This document shows positions 14,464 through 22,530 of a stretch of 33,840 bases of DNA, one piece after another. The stretch covers positions 1 to 33,840 of the forward strand of contig CALUXZ010000002.1 in assembly GCA_944324875.1 (NCBI GenBank), in the 5' to 3' direction. The notes beneath the pieces were generated by a model. It did not search any database. It was not told where the DNA came from and saw only the letters and a list, made by a program, of their open reading frames with translations. Each line of letters begins with the position of its first letter. The stretch's first letter is position 1. Source of the stretch: Candidatus Gastranaerophilales bacterium (GTDB lineage: Bacteria; Cyanobacteriota; Vampirovibrionia; Gastranaerophilales; Gastranaerophilaceae). Both the position numbers and the translations under genes were made by a program.

Positions 14464-15903
14464 ATGAAAGTAGCTGCTACAGGTAATACATACAGGTCTA
14501 TAAATTTTGGAAGAAGTTTAAATAAAACCGAAATGGACAACGCTTATAAGGTGTCTCTTGAGGCAAGAAATTTAATGGGGGCTCAAGATGGCAGAGGTGT
14601 TTTGTTTTTGCCTTCAGAAAGGTTACCGAAAGCACAAGAGGGTGTGGGCTTAACAGAGCAGTTGGAGAAATTTTTTGACAATGTAAAAAAACTTCTTGGT
14701 ATAAACACTGTTGAGATTACAGGTGCAGCAGATGAAGCTTCTGCGGCTTCCGTTAAAAATGCAATACAAGGTAGTGGACTGGAGCGCATGGGTCGTTTTG
14801 TAATCCCTCAAAATCGTGACGAACTTGAAAATGCCGTAGAGCAAGCAGCAAAAGAATTTGATGCTTTAAGAGTTATGACAAATGATGGAAATGTCAGTCT
14901 TGAAGATATCAACAAAATTGAAGAAACTTTTAAAAGAGTAAAGGGAGATGCATTTAAACCTTCAATGTTGATATATGAACATCAAGATAAGGCTTACGCT
15001 TGGGACCCTGACAGAATCAATGAAATGTATAAAGGCAGGGTAATTGTAGGCTCAAGTAATTATTTAAATGACAATGGCGGAGTTTTATGGGGTTCTAAAA
15101 GCTTTTTTACAGACAGAATGGGTGCAAAACAAGGAGAGTTTATTCATGGGCTAAGGAATGCTTTTGATAGCGATTTAGCTACACAAATGAGTGATGGGGG
15201 ACAAATAAACGCAGCCAGAAATCTGCTTGAAACAGAGTTAAAACTACAAGATGACGAGATTTTACATCCTGCAAGGTTTGCAGCTGCAAAAAGGGCTGAT
15301 GTTGTATTATCAAATAATTTTTATAAGCATTTTGATGACATTGCGCCTAAAATGTCATTAGACGTTGAAAATTTTGAAAAAATTTATCAGGAGGCCTTGC
15401 AACAAGGTAGTGGAGATAACTATTTTGATTCACTTGCAAAAGCACTAAAGTCTTTGGGTTTGGATAAAAGCAATCCTGATGTTTATGAGTCGGTCTGCAA
15501 GTATAGAAATGCGCTTTTTGCATCAGGTGCAAAAACCATGGAGGAAGCAGCAGCATTAACCGCACAGGAACTTGAATCTTCTTATAAAGATGTTTCAAAT
15601 GTTGTTTTACAAGGTGTCGAGATAAAAAGGAAGGCTCTTGAAGATGCTAAAAAACTTGCTGATTTTAAAGAACAACATAAGGAAATTTTAGAAGAGGGCA
15701 GGAAGCTTGGCGAGAATATGAATCCTCTTGATATTACACGTTTTGATAAATTTTTAAATTATGTAAGAAAATATAAAGTACAGTTTATAGTAGGCGCTGC
15801 ACTTGCTGCACTTGCAATAATAGGTGGTACAATGTATTCTTACGGTAAAGAAATTGCACAAAAGTCACAAGCTGCAAAGCCAAAGCCGGATAATATAGTT
15901 TAG
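14464..15903 (+). CDS. Large lineage-type protein of unknown function with C-terminal membrane anchor
   Basis: Not recognised. The 479-residue product has no signal peptide. The N-terminus carries YRSINFGRSLNKTE at about 10-23, a Phe-Gly motif I associate with Gastranaerophilales proteins. Residues about 60-380 are predicted soluble and mainly helical; about 385-425 are strongly charged and coiled-coil-like (IKRKALEDAKKLADFKEQHK). A single hydrophobic segment (about 439-459, VQFIVGAALAALAIIGGTMY) is followed by a basic tail KEIAQKSQAAKPKP, so it looks tail-anchored with the bulk on one face of the membrane. GGGGA precedes the ATG. The 3' end overlaps the convergent prepilin peptidase gene by 4 bases. 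Confidence 0.8.
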   Translation: MKVAATGNTYRSINFGRSLNKTEMDNAYKVSLEARNLMGAQDGRGVLFLPSERLPKAQEGVGLTEQLEKFFDNVKKLLGINTVEITGAADEASAASVKNAIQGSGLERMGRFVIPQNRDELENAVEQAAKEFDALRVMTNDGNVSLEDINKIEETFKRVKGDAFKPSMLIYEHQDKAYAWDPDRINEMYKGRVIVGSSNYLNDNGGVLWGSKSFFTDRMGAKQGEFIHGLRNAFDSDLATQMSDGGQINAARNLLETELKLQDDEILHPARFAAAKRADVVLSNNFYKHFDDIAPKMSLDVENFEKIYQEALQQGSGDNYFDSLAKALKSLGLDKSNPDVYESVCKYRNALFASGAKTMEEAAALTAQELESSYKDVSNVVLQGVEIKRKALEDAKKLADFKEQHKEILEEGRKLGENMNPLDITRFDKFLNYVRKYKVQFIVGAALAALAIIGGTMYSYGKEIAQKSQAAKPKPDNIV

Positions 15904-16835
15904 CTGAAAAAAACCAAGATTTTCTTTGCAAAAAATATTATAAAAAGCGCCCCTGTAACAAGAGCCGGTCCAAAAGGCAAGTAGCAAAAACTTTCTTGGC
16001 TTTTTATGTTTTTTAAAATAATTAAAAGACAAAAAAGTAAAACGGTGCATAAAATTGCAAGGTAAATTATATAATAATCAAAATTTGGGTTTGCAAATTT
16101 TGTTGAAATAATACATAGAACTATAAGTATAAGTGCAAATGCGCTTAAATAATTTTTGTTTTTAAAGTATTTAATAAATAATACAGGTATTGTAAAAATT
16201 GCCTGTATTAACATGCTTATAAAAATAGTTAATATTAGCATTTTCCAGCCTAAAAGTGCGCCTAAACCCATTGCAATGAGTGTGTCGCCTTCTCCAAAGG
16301 CTCTGGTTTTTACAGTAATTGTGCCTATGCGTGCTAAAATTTCAAAAATTAAATAACCTGCTAAAATCCCCAGAATACTGTCTAAAATGCTTATTGAACC
16401 GAGTTTTAAAATGTTATATAAAAGTCCTAAGCCAATTAAAATGTAAGTATGCAAGTCAATTATAACTTGCTCTTTAAAGTCTGTTATGCAAATTAAAATA
16501 AAGATTGATGTAACTGCCCATAAAATAAGGGTCTTAAGACTCACGCCAAAGTTTAAAAACATAATTAAATACAAAATTGCATTTGCGCTTTCAACAATGG
16601 GATATTGAACTGAAATCGGTTGTTTGCAAAATTGGCATTTACCAAGAAGAAAAATATAAGAAATTACAGGTATGTTTGTGTACCAGTTTAATTTTTTGCC
16701 GCATTTGGGGCATTTTGAAGGTGGAAAGACAATGCTTTCGCCGCTTAAGCCTCTAAGTGCGACAACATTTAAAAAACTGCCTATGCTAAGTCCTATAAGG
16801 ACTGCAAAAAAGCCATAAAGTGCTTCAATGCTCAT
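15900..16835 (-). CDS. pilD: Prepilin peptidase / N-methyltransferase (A24 family)
   Basis: Inner-membrane aspartic protease that cleaves and N-methylates type IV prepilins or pseudopilins. The 311-residue product has several membrane segments. The cytoplasmic N-terminal domain has the two CxxC pairs of the bifunctional enzyme (CPKCGKKLNWYTNIPVISYI and CQFCKQPIS). The catalytic Asp residues are in CITDFKEQVIIDLHTYI and in GEGDTLIAMGLGALLG. Its ATG lies 11 bases inside the 3' end of the sigma-factor gene, so the two are coupled. This implies a type IV pilus, secretion or competence system elsewhere in the genome. Confidence 0.94.
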   Translation of the reverse strand: MSIEALYGFFAVLIGLSIGSFLNVVALRGLSGESIVFPPSKCPKCGKKLNWYTNIPVISYIFLLGKCQFCKQPISVQYPIVESANAILYLIMFLNFGVSLKTLILWAVTSIFILICITDFKEQVIIDLHTYILIGLGLLYNILKLGSISILDSILGILAGYLIFEILARIGTITVKTRAFGEGDTLIAMGLGALLGWKMLILTIFISMLIQAIFTIPVLFIKYFKNKNYLSAFALILIVLCIISTKFANPNFDYYIIYLAILCTVLLFCLLIILKNIKSQESFCYLPFGPALVTGALFIIFFAKKILVFFS

Positions 16836-17643
16836 ATTTGTGCATGCCTTTTTTTGTAATTAAGTTAAAAAGCTTATCCAGTGCTTTTTTTAGCTTTCTT
16901 GAAACTTGCATTTGCGACATATCAAGCTTTTGAGATATTTCCCTCTGGTTTAAACCTTCAAAGTAATTTAAAATAATAAGCTGTTGTTCGTCATATTCTA
17001 ATTTTTTTATTGCTTCATTTAAAATAAGACGATTTTCAAAACTGGTTAGAATGTCTTTTTGACTTTCATCAATCAATCTGTCGCCAAGAGTTGATGTGCC
17101 GTTTTCTTCATTACCTAAAATTTGATCAATTGAAATAGCAGTTGTGCGCCTGTCAAGTTCATAGACTTCTTCTATTTTCTTTTCGCTCATTTGCAGTGCT
17201 TGCGCAAGTTCTTTATCAGATGGAGTTGTGCCTAACTTTTCCGTTAGCTCCATTGTAATTTTGTGCACACGATAAGAGAGTTCTTTTATCTCACGTGGCG
17301 CACGGATAATTGTGCTTTTATCTCTTAAATAATGGCGTATTTCACCTGTTATAAGATAAGTGGCATAAGTTTTAAAATTTGAACTAATTTCAGGCTTAAA
17401 AAGATCAATAGCTTTAATAAGCCCTAAAGCCCCAACTTGAGTAATGTCTTCAATAGGGTCGGTAGCACGACGGGCAAGCGAGCGTGCGACTTTTTTTACA
17501 AGCGGCATATAAGCAAGAACTATAAGCTCACGAAGATGTTTTTTTGTGGCTTCATCTTCAGTTGTCTTATATTCTTCAAGCCACTGAGAAACTCTATTTT
17601 CAAGGTCTATTGTATCATTAGTATTTAAGAATTCTTGTGTCAT
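16825..17643 (-). CDS. sigF: Group-3 sigma factor of the cyanobacterial SigF / SigB-SigF-SigG type
   Basis: Alternative sigma-70-family factor, 272 residues. Region 2 runs from about 45 to 115 (PLVKKVARSLARRATDPIED, then ITQVGALGLIKAIDLF and TYATYLITGEIRHYLRD). Region 3 follows (LGTTPSDKELAQALQMSEKK), and region 4 is at about 215-260 with the helix-turn-helix LNQREISQKLDMSQMQVSRK. The pattern LARRxTDPIED and FITGEIRHYLRDK-like region is that of cyanobacterial SigF, which in Synechocystis controls pilus genes and motility. Flagellar FliA is the closest alternative. The start follows the metG stop by 13 bases with a weak ribosome-binding site. The overlap with pilD supports a surface-motility role. 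Confidence 0.88.
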   Translation of the reverse strand: MTQEFLNTNDTIDLENRVSQWLEEYKTTEDEATKKHLRELIVLAYMPLVKKVARSLARRATDPIEDITQVGALGLIKAIDLFKPEISSNFKTYATYLITGEIRHYLRDKSTIIRAPREIKELSYRVHKITMELTEKLGTTPSDKELAQALQMSEKKIEEVYELDRRTTAISIDQILGNEENGTSTLGDRLIDESQKDILTSFENRLILNEAIKKLEYDEQQLIILNYFEGLNQREISQKLDMSQMQVSRKLKKALDKLFNLITKKGMHKYEH

Positions 17644-17656
17644 TTAAGTTTTCCGC

Positions 17657-19210
17657 TTATTTTTTTACTGCAAATTCTGAATCTAGTCTTAAAAATACAG
17701 GTTGAATTTCTGATTTTTCAATTAATTTACCTGTTTTAATCATTTTAGGTTTTAATTCATCAAGTTTCATATTAATATCAATTTTTAGCTGTTTAGCCAT
17801 ATTTGCCGCAATGTTTGGGCAATAAGGATAAATTAAAACTGCAACTTTTGTCATTAAATCAAAAATTGAATATAAAACCTCACCACATTCTTGCATTTTG
17901 CCTTCTTTTGCAAGTGTCCAAGGCGCATTGTCGTTTACAAATTTATTTGCTTCATCTACAAGAGAGATAATTTCCCCTGCAGCTTCCGCTAACTCTACTC
18001 TGTCAAAGTGGTCTTTAACTTTTTCAATTGTATCAATTGAGGTTTTTGTAAGTGAGTTTTCGCAAATGTGTTCTTCTAAAATATTACCGTCAAAATATTT
18101 GCATAACATATTTAAAGAACGGTTTAAAAGATTGCCCATGTTATTCGCTAAATCTGCATTTACACGCTCTTTAAAGTCTTCATCGGAATAATTTCCGTCT
18201 TTGCCCGAGGGTGCGCTAACACACATAAAATAACGGAAAGAATCGGGCTCTTTTAGTTCAAAAGCGTCCATAACGGTCTTTGGAGAGATAACGTTGCCGA
18301 TTGATTTTGACATTTTGTTTTTGTCAATTGTTATCCAGCCATGCGCATAAATTGTTTTAGGCAACTCAACTTCAAGTGCCATAAGTATTGCAATCCAATA
18401 AATTGAGTGAAATTTTAGGATGTCTTTACCTATAATTTGAAAATCAGCCGGCCAGAAAGTGTTGAATTTTTCATCGCTTTCACCGTTTGGATTGTAGCCT
18501 AAAGCTGTAATATAGTTGCTCAGCGCGTCAATCCATACGTAAATTACCTGTGTTGGGTCAGATTTTACTTCAATACCCCAGTTTACGTTTGTTTTAGCAC
18601 GAGAAACGGAGATATCTTCAATATTTTCAAGCTGGTTTAAAACTTCATTTGCCCTGAAGGCAGGCATGATAAAGTCGGGATTTTCCTTGATATGCTTAAT
18701 TATTGCGTCTTTGTATTTTGTTAATTTAAAAAAGTAATTTTCTTCGCTCACAAGTTCGGGCTTTTTACCGTGAATCGGGCAATTGCCGTTCTCATCAAGG
18801 TCTTTTGGACTTAAAAAGCTTTCGCAGCCGCTACAGTATAGACCTTCGTATTTGTGTTTATAAATATCACCTTTTTCAAGGAGTTTTTCAAAAATTTCCT
18901 GCACGATTTTTGTATGTTCTAAATCGGTTGTTCTTATGAATTTGTCGTAATTTATATCTAAAAGCGCCCATGAATCTTTAAATTTTTGAGAATTTTCATC
19001 GCACAATTCTTTTGGTGTAATGCCTAAAGTTGCGGCAGTTTTTTGTATTTTAATACCATGTTCATCTGTACCTGTTAGGAAAAATGCGCTGTCAGTTCTT
19101 TGTTTAAAGTGTCTGAAAAGTACATCTGTTAATATTTTCTCAAATGCATGACCTATGTGCGGAGCGCCGTTAACATAGTCTATTGCAGTTGTTACCATAA
19201 ATTTATTCAT
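17657..19210 (-). CDS. metG: Methionyl-tRNA synthetase
   Basis: Class I synthetase that charges tRNA-Met. The 517-residue product begins MNKFMVTTAIDYVNGAPHIG, so the HIGH motif is at about 18-22. A zinc knuckle follows (CSGCESFLSPKDLDENGNCP, then IHG). WIDALSNYITALGY and the KMSKS loop NKMSKSIGNVISP complete the catalytic core, and a helical anticodon-binding domain ends the protein. The C-terminal EMAP-like dimerisation domain of some MetRS is absent. ATG 19210 is preferred over the upstream ATG at 19246 because AGGA lies 8 bases upstream and family similarity begins there. Confidence 0.96.
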   Translation of the reverse strand: MNKFMVTTAIDYVNGAPHIGHAFEKILTDVLFRHFKQRTDSAFFLTGTDEHGIKIQKTAATLGITPKELCDENSQKFKDSWALLDINYDKFIRTTDLEHTKIVQEIFEKLLEKGDIYKHKYEGLYCSGCESFLSPKDLDENGNCPIHGKKPELVSEENYFFKLTKYKDAIIKHIKENPDFIMPAFRANEVLNQLENIEDISVSRAKTNVNWGIEVKSDPTQVIYVWIDALSNYITALGYNPNGESDEKFNTFWPADFQIIGKDILKFHSIYWIAILMALEVELPKTIYAHGWITIDKNKMSKSIGNVISPKTVMDAFELKEPDSFRYFMCVSAPSGKDGNYSDEDFKERVNADLANNMGNLLNRSLNMLCKYFDGNILEEHICENSLTKTSIDTIEKVKDHFDRVELAEAAGEIISLVDEANKFVNDNAPWTLAKEGKMQECGEVLYSIFDLMTKVAVLIYPYCPNIAANMAKQLKIDINMKLDELKPKMIKTGKLIEKSEIQPVFLRLDSEFAVKK

Positions 19211-19252
19211 AATTTTATTCCTGTTGTCTATATGAAAATTATACAATGAAGA

Positions 19253-20557
19253 TTAAAGTGCGTAAATAAGCTCTTTTGCGTATGGTTTAGATAAGCTTAT
19301 CTTAACTGCTTGATTAGCTGAATCTATTGCCTCATTTAGCTTTTCATCTTTTACATCATTGTAATACAGTGTTAGGAGAGTTTCTCCGTTTTTAATTTCA
19401 TCGCCTGTTTTTTTATTTAAAATGCAACCAGCGGCAGGGTCTATGCTGTCTGATTTTTTATCTCTGCCTGCACCTAAAAGCTTGCAGGCACGAGCTATTT
19501 TAAGTGCGTCAAGTTCTTCAATATAGCCATCTTTTTGTGCTTTTAGTTTATAAGAATTTTCTGCTTGTTTAAATAGAGTGTAATCATTTACTATATCAGG
19601 GTTTGCACCTTGGTAAGCGATGATTTTTTTAAATGTTTCAAGCGCAAGACCTGATTTAATAGCATTGTCAATTTTTTCTTTTGCTTCTTTTTTTGTTTTG
19701 CAAAAATCGCCCGCAATAAGCGTTTTTGCAGCTATTTCAAGAGTTACGTCATACAGGTCTTTTTGATAATTTCCTTTCAAAAATTCAATACTTTCAATAA
19801 TTTCAAGGCTGTTACCGATGTGTGTACCCAAAGGCTGTTCCATAGAGCTTATTATGGCGGATATTTTTCTGCCCAAAAGTGCGCCTGTTTCTATCATAAG
19901 CTGTGCAAGTTCACTTGCTTCTTCTTTTGTTTTAATAAATGCGCCCGAGCCGTATTTAACATCCAGAACTATTGAATTTGCGCCGCTTGCAATTTTTTTG
20001 GATACAACAGAAGCGCAAATTAAAGACTTATTGTCAACCGTTGCGGTTACATCTCTAAGTGCGTATATTTTGCCGTCAGCCGGAGTTAAATTTGGACTTT
20101 GAGAGGATATTGCAGCGTTTATGTCCTTAATTTGTTTCATAAACTCATCTTTTGACATTTCGCATTTAAAATTAGGTATAGATTCAAGCTTGTCAACAGT
20201 TCCACCTGTATAGCCTAACCCTCTGCCTGATAATTTAGCGCAAGTTACTCCAAGACTTGCTAAAAGTGGTATAAGAACAATTGTTACTTTGTCGCCAACA
20301 CCTCCTGTAGAGTGCTTATCCGCAACAAAATTACTTATATGGGAAAAATCCAATACTTCGCCAGAATCTACAAAAGCCTGTGTCATCCATGCGGTTTCTT
20401 CTTTATCAAGTCCGCAAAAACATACTGCCATAAGCCAAGCAGACATTTGATAATCTTCAACTTCGCCTTTTGTGTATCCGTTAACTAAAAAATATATTTC
20501 TTCTTTTGTATGTTTTTTGCCTTCTTTTTTCTTTTGTATTAAGTCAACAGTTCTCAT
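19253..20557 (-). CDS. pdp: Pyrimidine-nucleoside (thymidine) phosphorylase
   Basis: Cleaves thymidine, deoxyuridine or uridine with phosphate to free base and (deoxy)ribose-1-phosphate; pyrimidine salvage. It has 434 residues, the family length. It starts MRTVDLIQKKKEGKKHTKEE, and the phosphate-binding loop reads DKHSTGGVGDKVTIVL. The family signature is KLSGRGLGYTGGTVDKLESI, followed by RDVTATVDNKSLICASVVSKK and DVKYGSGAFIK. GGAG lies 6 bases upstream. The sequence does not separate pdp from deoA with certainty. The start lies 8 bases after the rlmH stop. Confidence 0.93.
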   Translation of the reverse strand: MRTVDLIQKKKEGKKHTKEEIYFLVNGYTKGEVEDYQMSAWLMAVCFCGLDKEETAWMTQAFVDSGEVLDFSHISNFVADKHSTGGVGDKVTIVLIPLLASLGVTCAKLSGRGLGYTGGTVDKLESIPNFKCEMSKDEFMKQIKDINAAISSQSPNLTPADGKIYALRDVTATVDNKSLICASVVSKKIASGANSIVLDVKYGSGAFIKTKEEASELAQLMIETGALLGRKISAIISSMEQPLGTHIGNSLEIIESIEFLKGNYQKDLYDVTLEIAAKTLIAGDFCKTKKEAKEKIDNAIKSGLALETFKKIIAYQGANPDIVNDYTLFKQAENSYKLKAQKDGYIEELDALKIARACKLLGAGRDKKSDSIDPAAGCILNKKTGDEIKNGETLLTLYYNDVKDEKLNEAIDSANQAVKISLSKPYAKELIYAL

Positions 20558-20565
20558 TTTTACTC

Positions 20566-20982
20566 CTATTTGTGATAAGGTTCGTTATTTAAAATTTTAT
20601 AAGCTCTATAAATTTGTTCTATTAGTATAAAAGTTGCCTCTTGATGCAAAAAAGTCATTTTCGACATTGACAATTTAAAGTCTGACAAATCTCTTACTTC
20701 CTTGCTGAGCCCCTCTGCGCCACCTATTAAGAAAAGTATTTCATTTGCTATTCCCGAGGTTTCTATCTCTCTTAGTTTTTGGGCAAATTCTTTGCTTGAT
20801 AACATTTTACCCTCAATTTCAAGCGTAACAATGTATGCCCCTGATTTATTTTTTAAAAATTCTGAAATATTGGAAACTTCAAGAACCTCTACTTTATTAA
20901 GGAGTCTTTTTTTAAATTCATCAATTCCTAATTTAAAGTAGGGTTCTTTAATTTTGCCTTCAAGAATAATTTTTATATTCAT
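20566..20982 (-). CDS. rlmH: 23S rRNA (pseudouridine1915-N3)-methyltransferase RlmH
   Basis: SPOUT-class methyltransferase that modifies helix 69 of 23S rRNA in the assembled ribosome. The trefoil-knot SAM site reads ILFLIGGAEGLSKEV, and the C-terminus has the family signature FILIEQIYRAYKILNNEPYH. The N-terminus, MNIKIILEGKIKEPYFKLGI, is also typical. At 138 residues it is shorter than the usual 155-160, mainly through shorter loops before the knot. Its ATG shares one base with the stop of the symporter gene (TAATG), so the genes are coupled. Confidence 0.93.
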   Translation of the reverse strand: MNIKIILEGKIKEPYFKLGIDEFKKRLLNKVEVLEVSNISEFLKNKSGAYIVTLEIEGKMLSSKEFAQKLREIETSGIANEILFLIGGAEGLSKEVRDLSDFKLSMSKMTFLHQEATFILIEQIYRAYKILNNEPYHK

Positions 20983-22304
20983 TAAACTATTTCTTTGTAA
21001 CCGTCAGGATTATTTAAAAGGTCATAGTTAATCTCATTTTCATTATCTGCAATTATTGCTGCAACTACAGCATCAGATGCTACGTTAACTGTTGAGCGCA
21101 ACATATCTGCAAGTCTTTCAAGTGCAAAGAGGAATGAAAAACCTACGACAAGCTGGTCAGGTGTTAAACCGATACCGTTTAAAACAAGTGCTATGGTAAT
21201 TAACCCTGCCCCGGGGATACCTGCTGAAGTTGATGAGGCTATCATTGCAAGTATTGCGATTTGAATTATCATGCCTAAAGAAAGGTCTATACCGTAAGCT
21301 TGAGTTAAGAAAATAACCGCAACTGTTTGCACAAGTGCTGTTCCGTCCATATTAAGTGTTGCACCCAAAGGAAGTACAAAAGAGCAAATTTTATTTGAAA
21401 TGCCACGTTTTTCGCAACATGTAATAGTTAAAGGCAAGGTTGCAGAGCTTGATGCTGTACCAAATGCAACCATAATAGCTTCTGTTATTGCAGTATAGAG
21501 TTTGCCAACGGGAACTTTTGAAAATATTTTCATTAACATTGGATAAACAATAAAGAATTGAATTGCAAGTCCCAAGCATATTACAAAGAAATACTTCCAA
21601 ACTTCAGAGAACATTTCCATACCAAAGCTTGCAACAGAACTTGCAGTCAGTGCAAAAACACCGGGCGCTGCAAGATACATAATCCAGTCTGTTACTTTCA
21701 TTGTTGCTGCAAATACACTTTCAAAGAAAGAAACAACCGGACGGTTTATTTCGCCGACTTTTGCAAGTGCTATAGCAAAAGTCAAAACAAAGATTATAAT
21801 AGGTATCATTTGCCCGCTTGATAATGAATTAAACGGGTTAGATGGAATCATATTTAAAATCATACCTGCCATATTGGCTCTTTGTTCGCTTATTGCGCTT
21901 GATACAAAGCCTTGTAATTGTTGAGCTACATCAGGATTAATAAAGTTTTGTGCACCAAGACCGGGTTTAAATACTAGGGCTAAAACAGCACCGATTGTAA
22001 CAGCAGCAAGGGTGATAATAAAATAATAAAATATCATTTTTTTACCGAATTTTGCTAACTGTTTGTTGTCGCCAATATTTGAAACACCTATAACAATTGC
22101 GCTTATTACAAGAGGAATAACAACCATTTGAATAATATTTATGAAACCTTGACCAATAAAATTTAAAACTTTATGAATAGTAGGATAATTATCTGCCGGA
22201 AACAAAATTCCGACTAAAATACCTGCAATAAGTCCAAAGAATATATGCCAGTTTCTTTTTATACCAAGAAGTATGGCTATTAAAATCTGCATGTGTATTC
22301 CCAT
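20982..22304 (-). CDS. gltP: Dicarboxylate/amino acid:cation symporter (DAACS family, GltP/DctA type)
   Basis: Elevator-type secondary transporter that imports glutamate, aspartate or C4-dicarboxylates with Na+ or H+. The 440-residue product has the family hairpin HP1 motif (TASSSATLPLTITCCEKRGI), the ion-site TM7 motif LPLGATLNMDGTAL, and HP2 (SSTSAGIPGAGLITIALVLN). About eight helices and two hairpins can be traced. The start at 22304 has AAAGGA 9 bases upstream. It heads the leftward operon behind a good promoter at 22344-22372. The exact substrate cannot be decided by eye. Confidence 0.93.
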   Translation of the reverse strand: MGIHMQILIAILLGIKRNWHIFFGLIAGILVGILFPADNYPTIHKVLNFIGQGFINIIQMVVIPLVISAIVIGVSNIGDNKQLAKFGKKMIFYYFIITLAAVTIGAVLALVFKPGLGAQNFINPDVAQQLQGFVSSAISEQRANMAGMILNMIPSNPFNSLSSGQMIPIIIFVLTFAIALAKVGEINRPVVSFFESVFAATMKVTDWIMYLAAPGVFALTASSVASFGMEMFSEVWKYFFVICLGLAIQFFIVYPMLMKIFSKVPVGKLYTAITEAIMVAFGTASSSATLPLTITCCEKRGISNKICSFVLPLGATLNMDGTALVQTVAVIFLTQAYGIDLSLGMIIQIAILAMIASSTSAGIPGAGLITIALVLNGIGLTPDQLVVGFSFLFALERLADMLRSTVNVASDAVVAAIIADNENEINYDLLNNPDGYKEIV

Positions 22305-22530
22305 TATTATTAATCCTTTTCCGCTAATTTTGACATTAAGTTAATATTACAACTATTTTTAAACTCTGACAATACATGTTATGTTGTACTTTTGCCACTT
22401 AAAGCAGAATAAACTTTTTTTAAAAATTCAACCTTTTGGATGATTTATATAATATTTAAATAAAGCAAAATCAATTTAACCCGTTAAAATTAAAAGTAAT
22501 TGTATTTTAAAAAACCCAAGGGAACACAAG
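22305..22530. other. Divergent intergenic region, gltP / TPR gene
   Basis: This 226-base AT-rich region holds the leftward gltP promoter (22344-22372). For the rightward TPR operon TATAAT at 22448-22453 is a possible -10, but no good -35 is seen at 16-18 bases. AAGGGA near 22520 is the ribosome-binding site of the TPR gene. No RNA gene or strong hairpin was recognised. Confidence 0.5.
22344..22372 (-). promoter_or_regulatory. Promoter of the gltP-rlmH-pdp-metG-sigF-pilD operon
   Basis: On the minus strand TTGTCA (22372-22367) and TAATAT (22349-22344) are separated by exactly 17 bases. A transcript starting near 22337 would carry a leader of about 33 bases before the symporter ATG. Confidence 0.6.
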
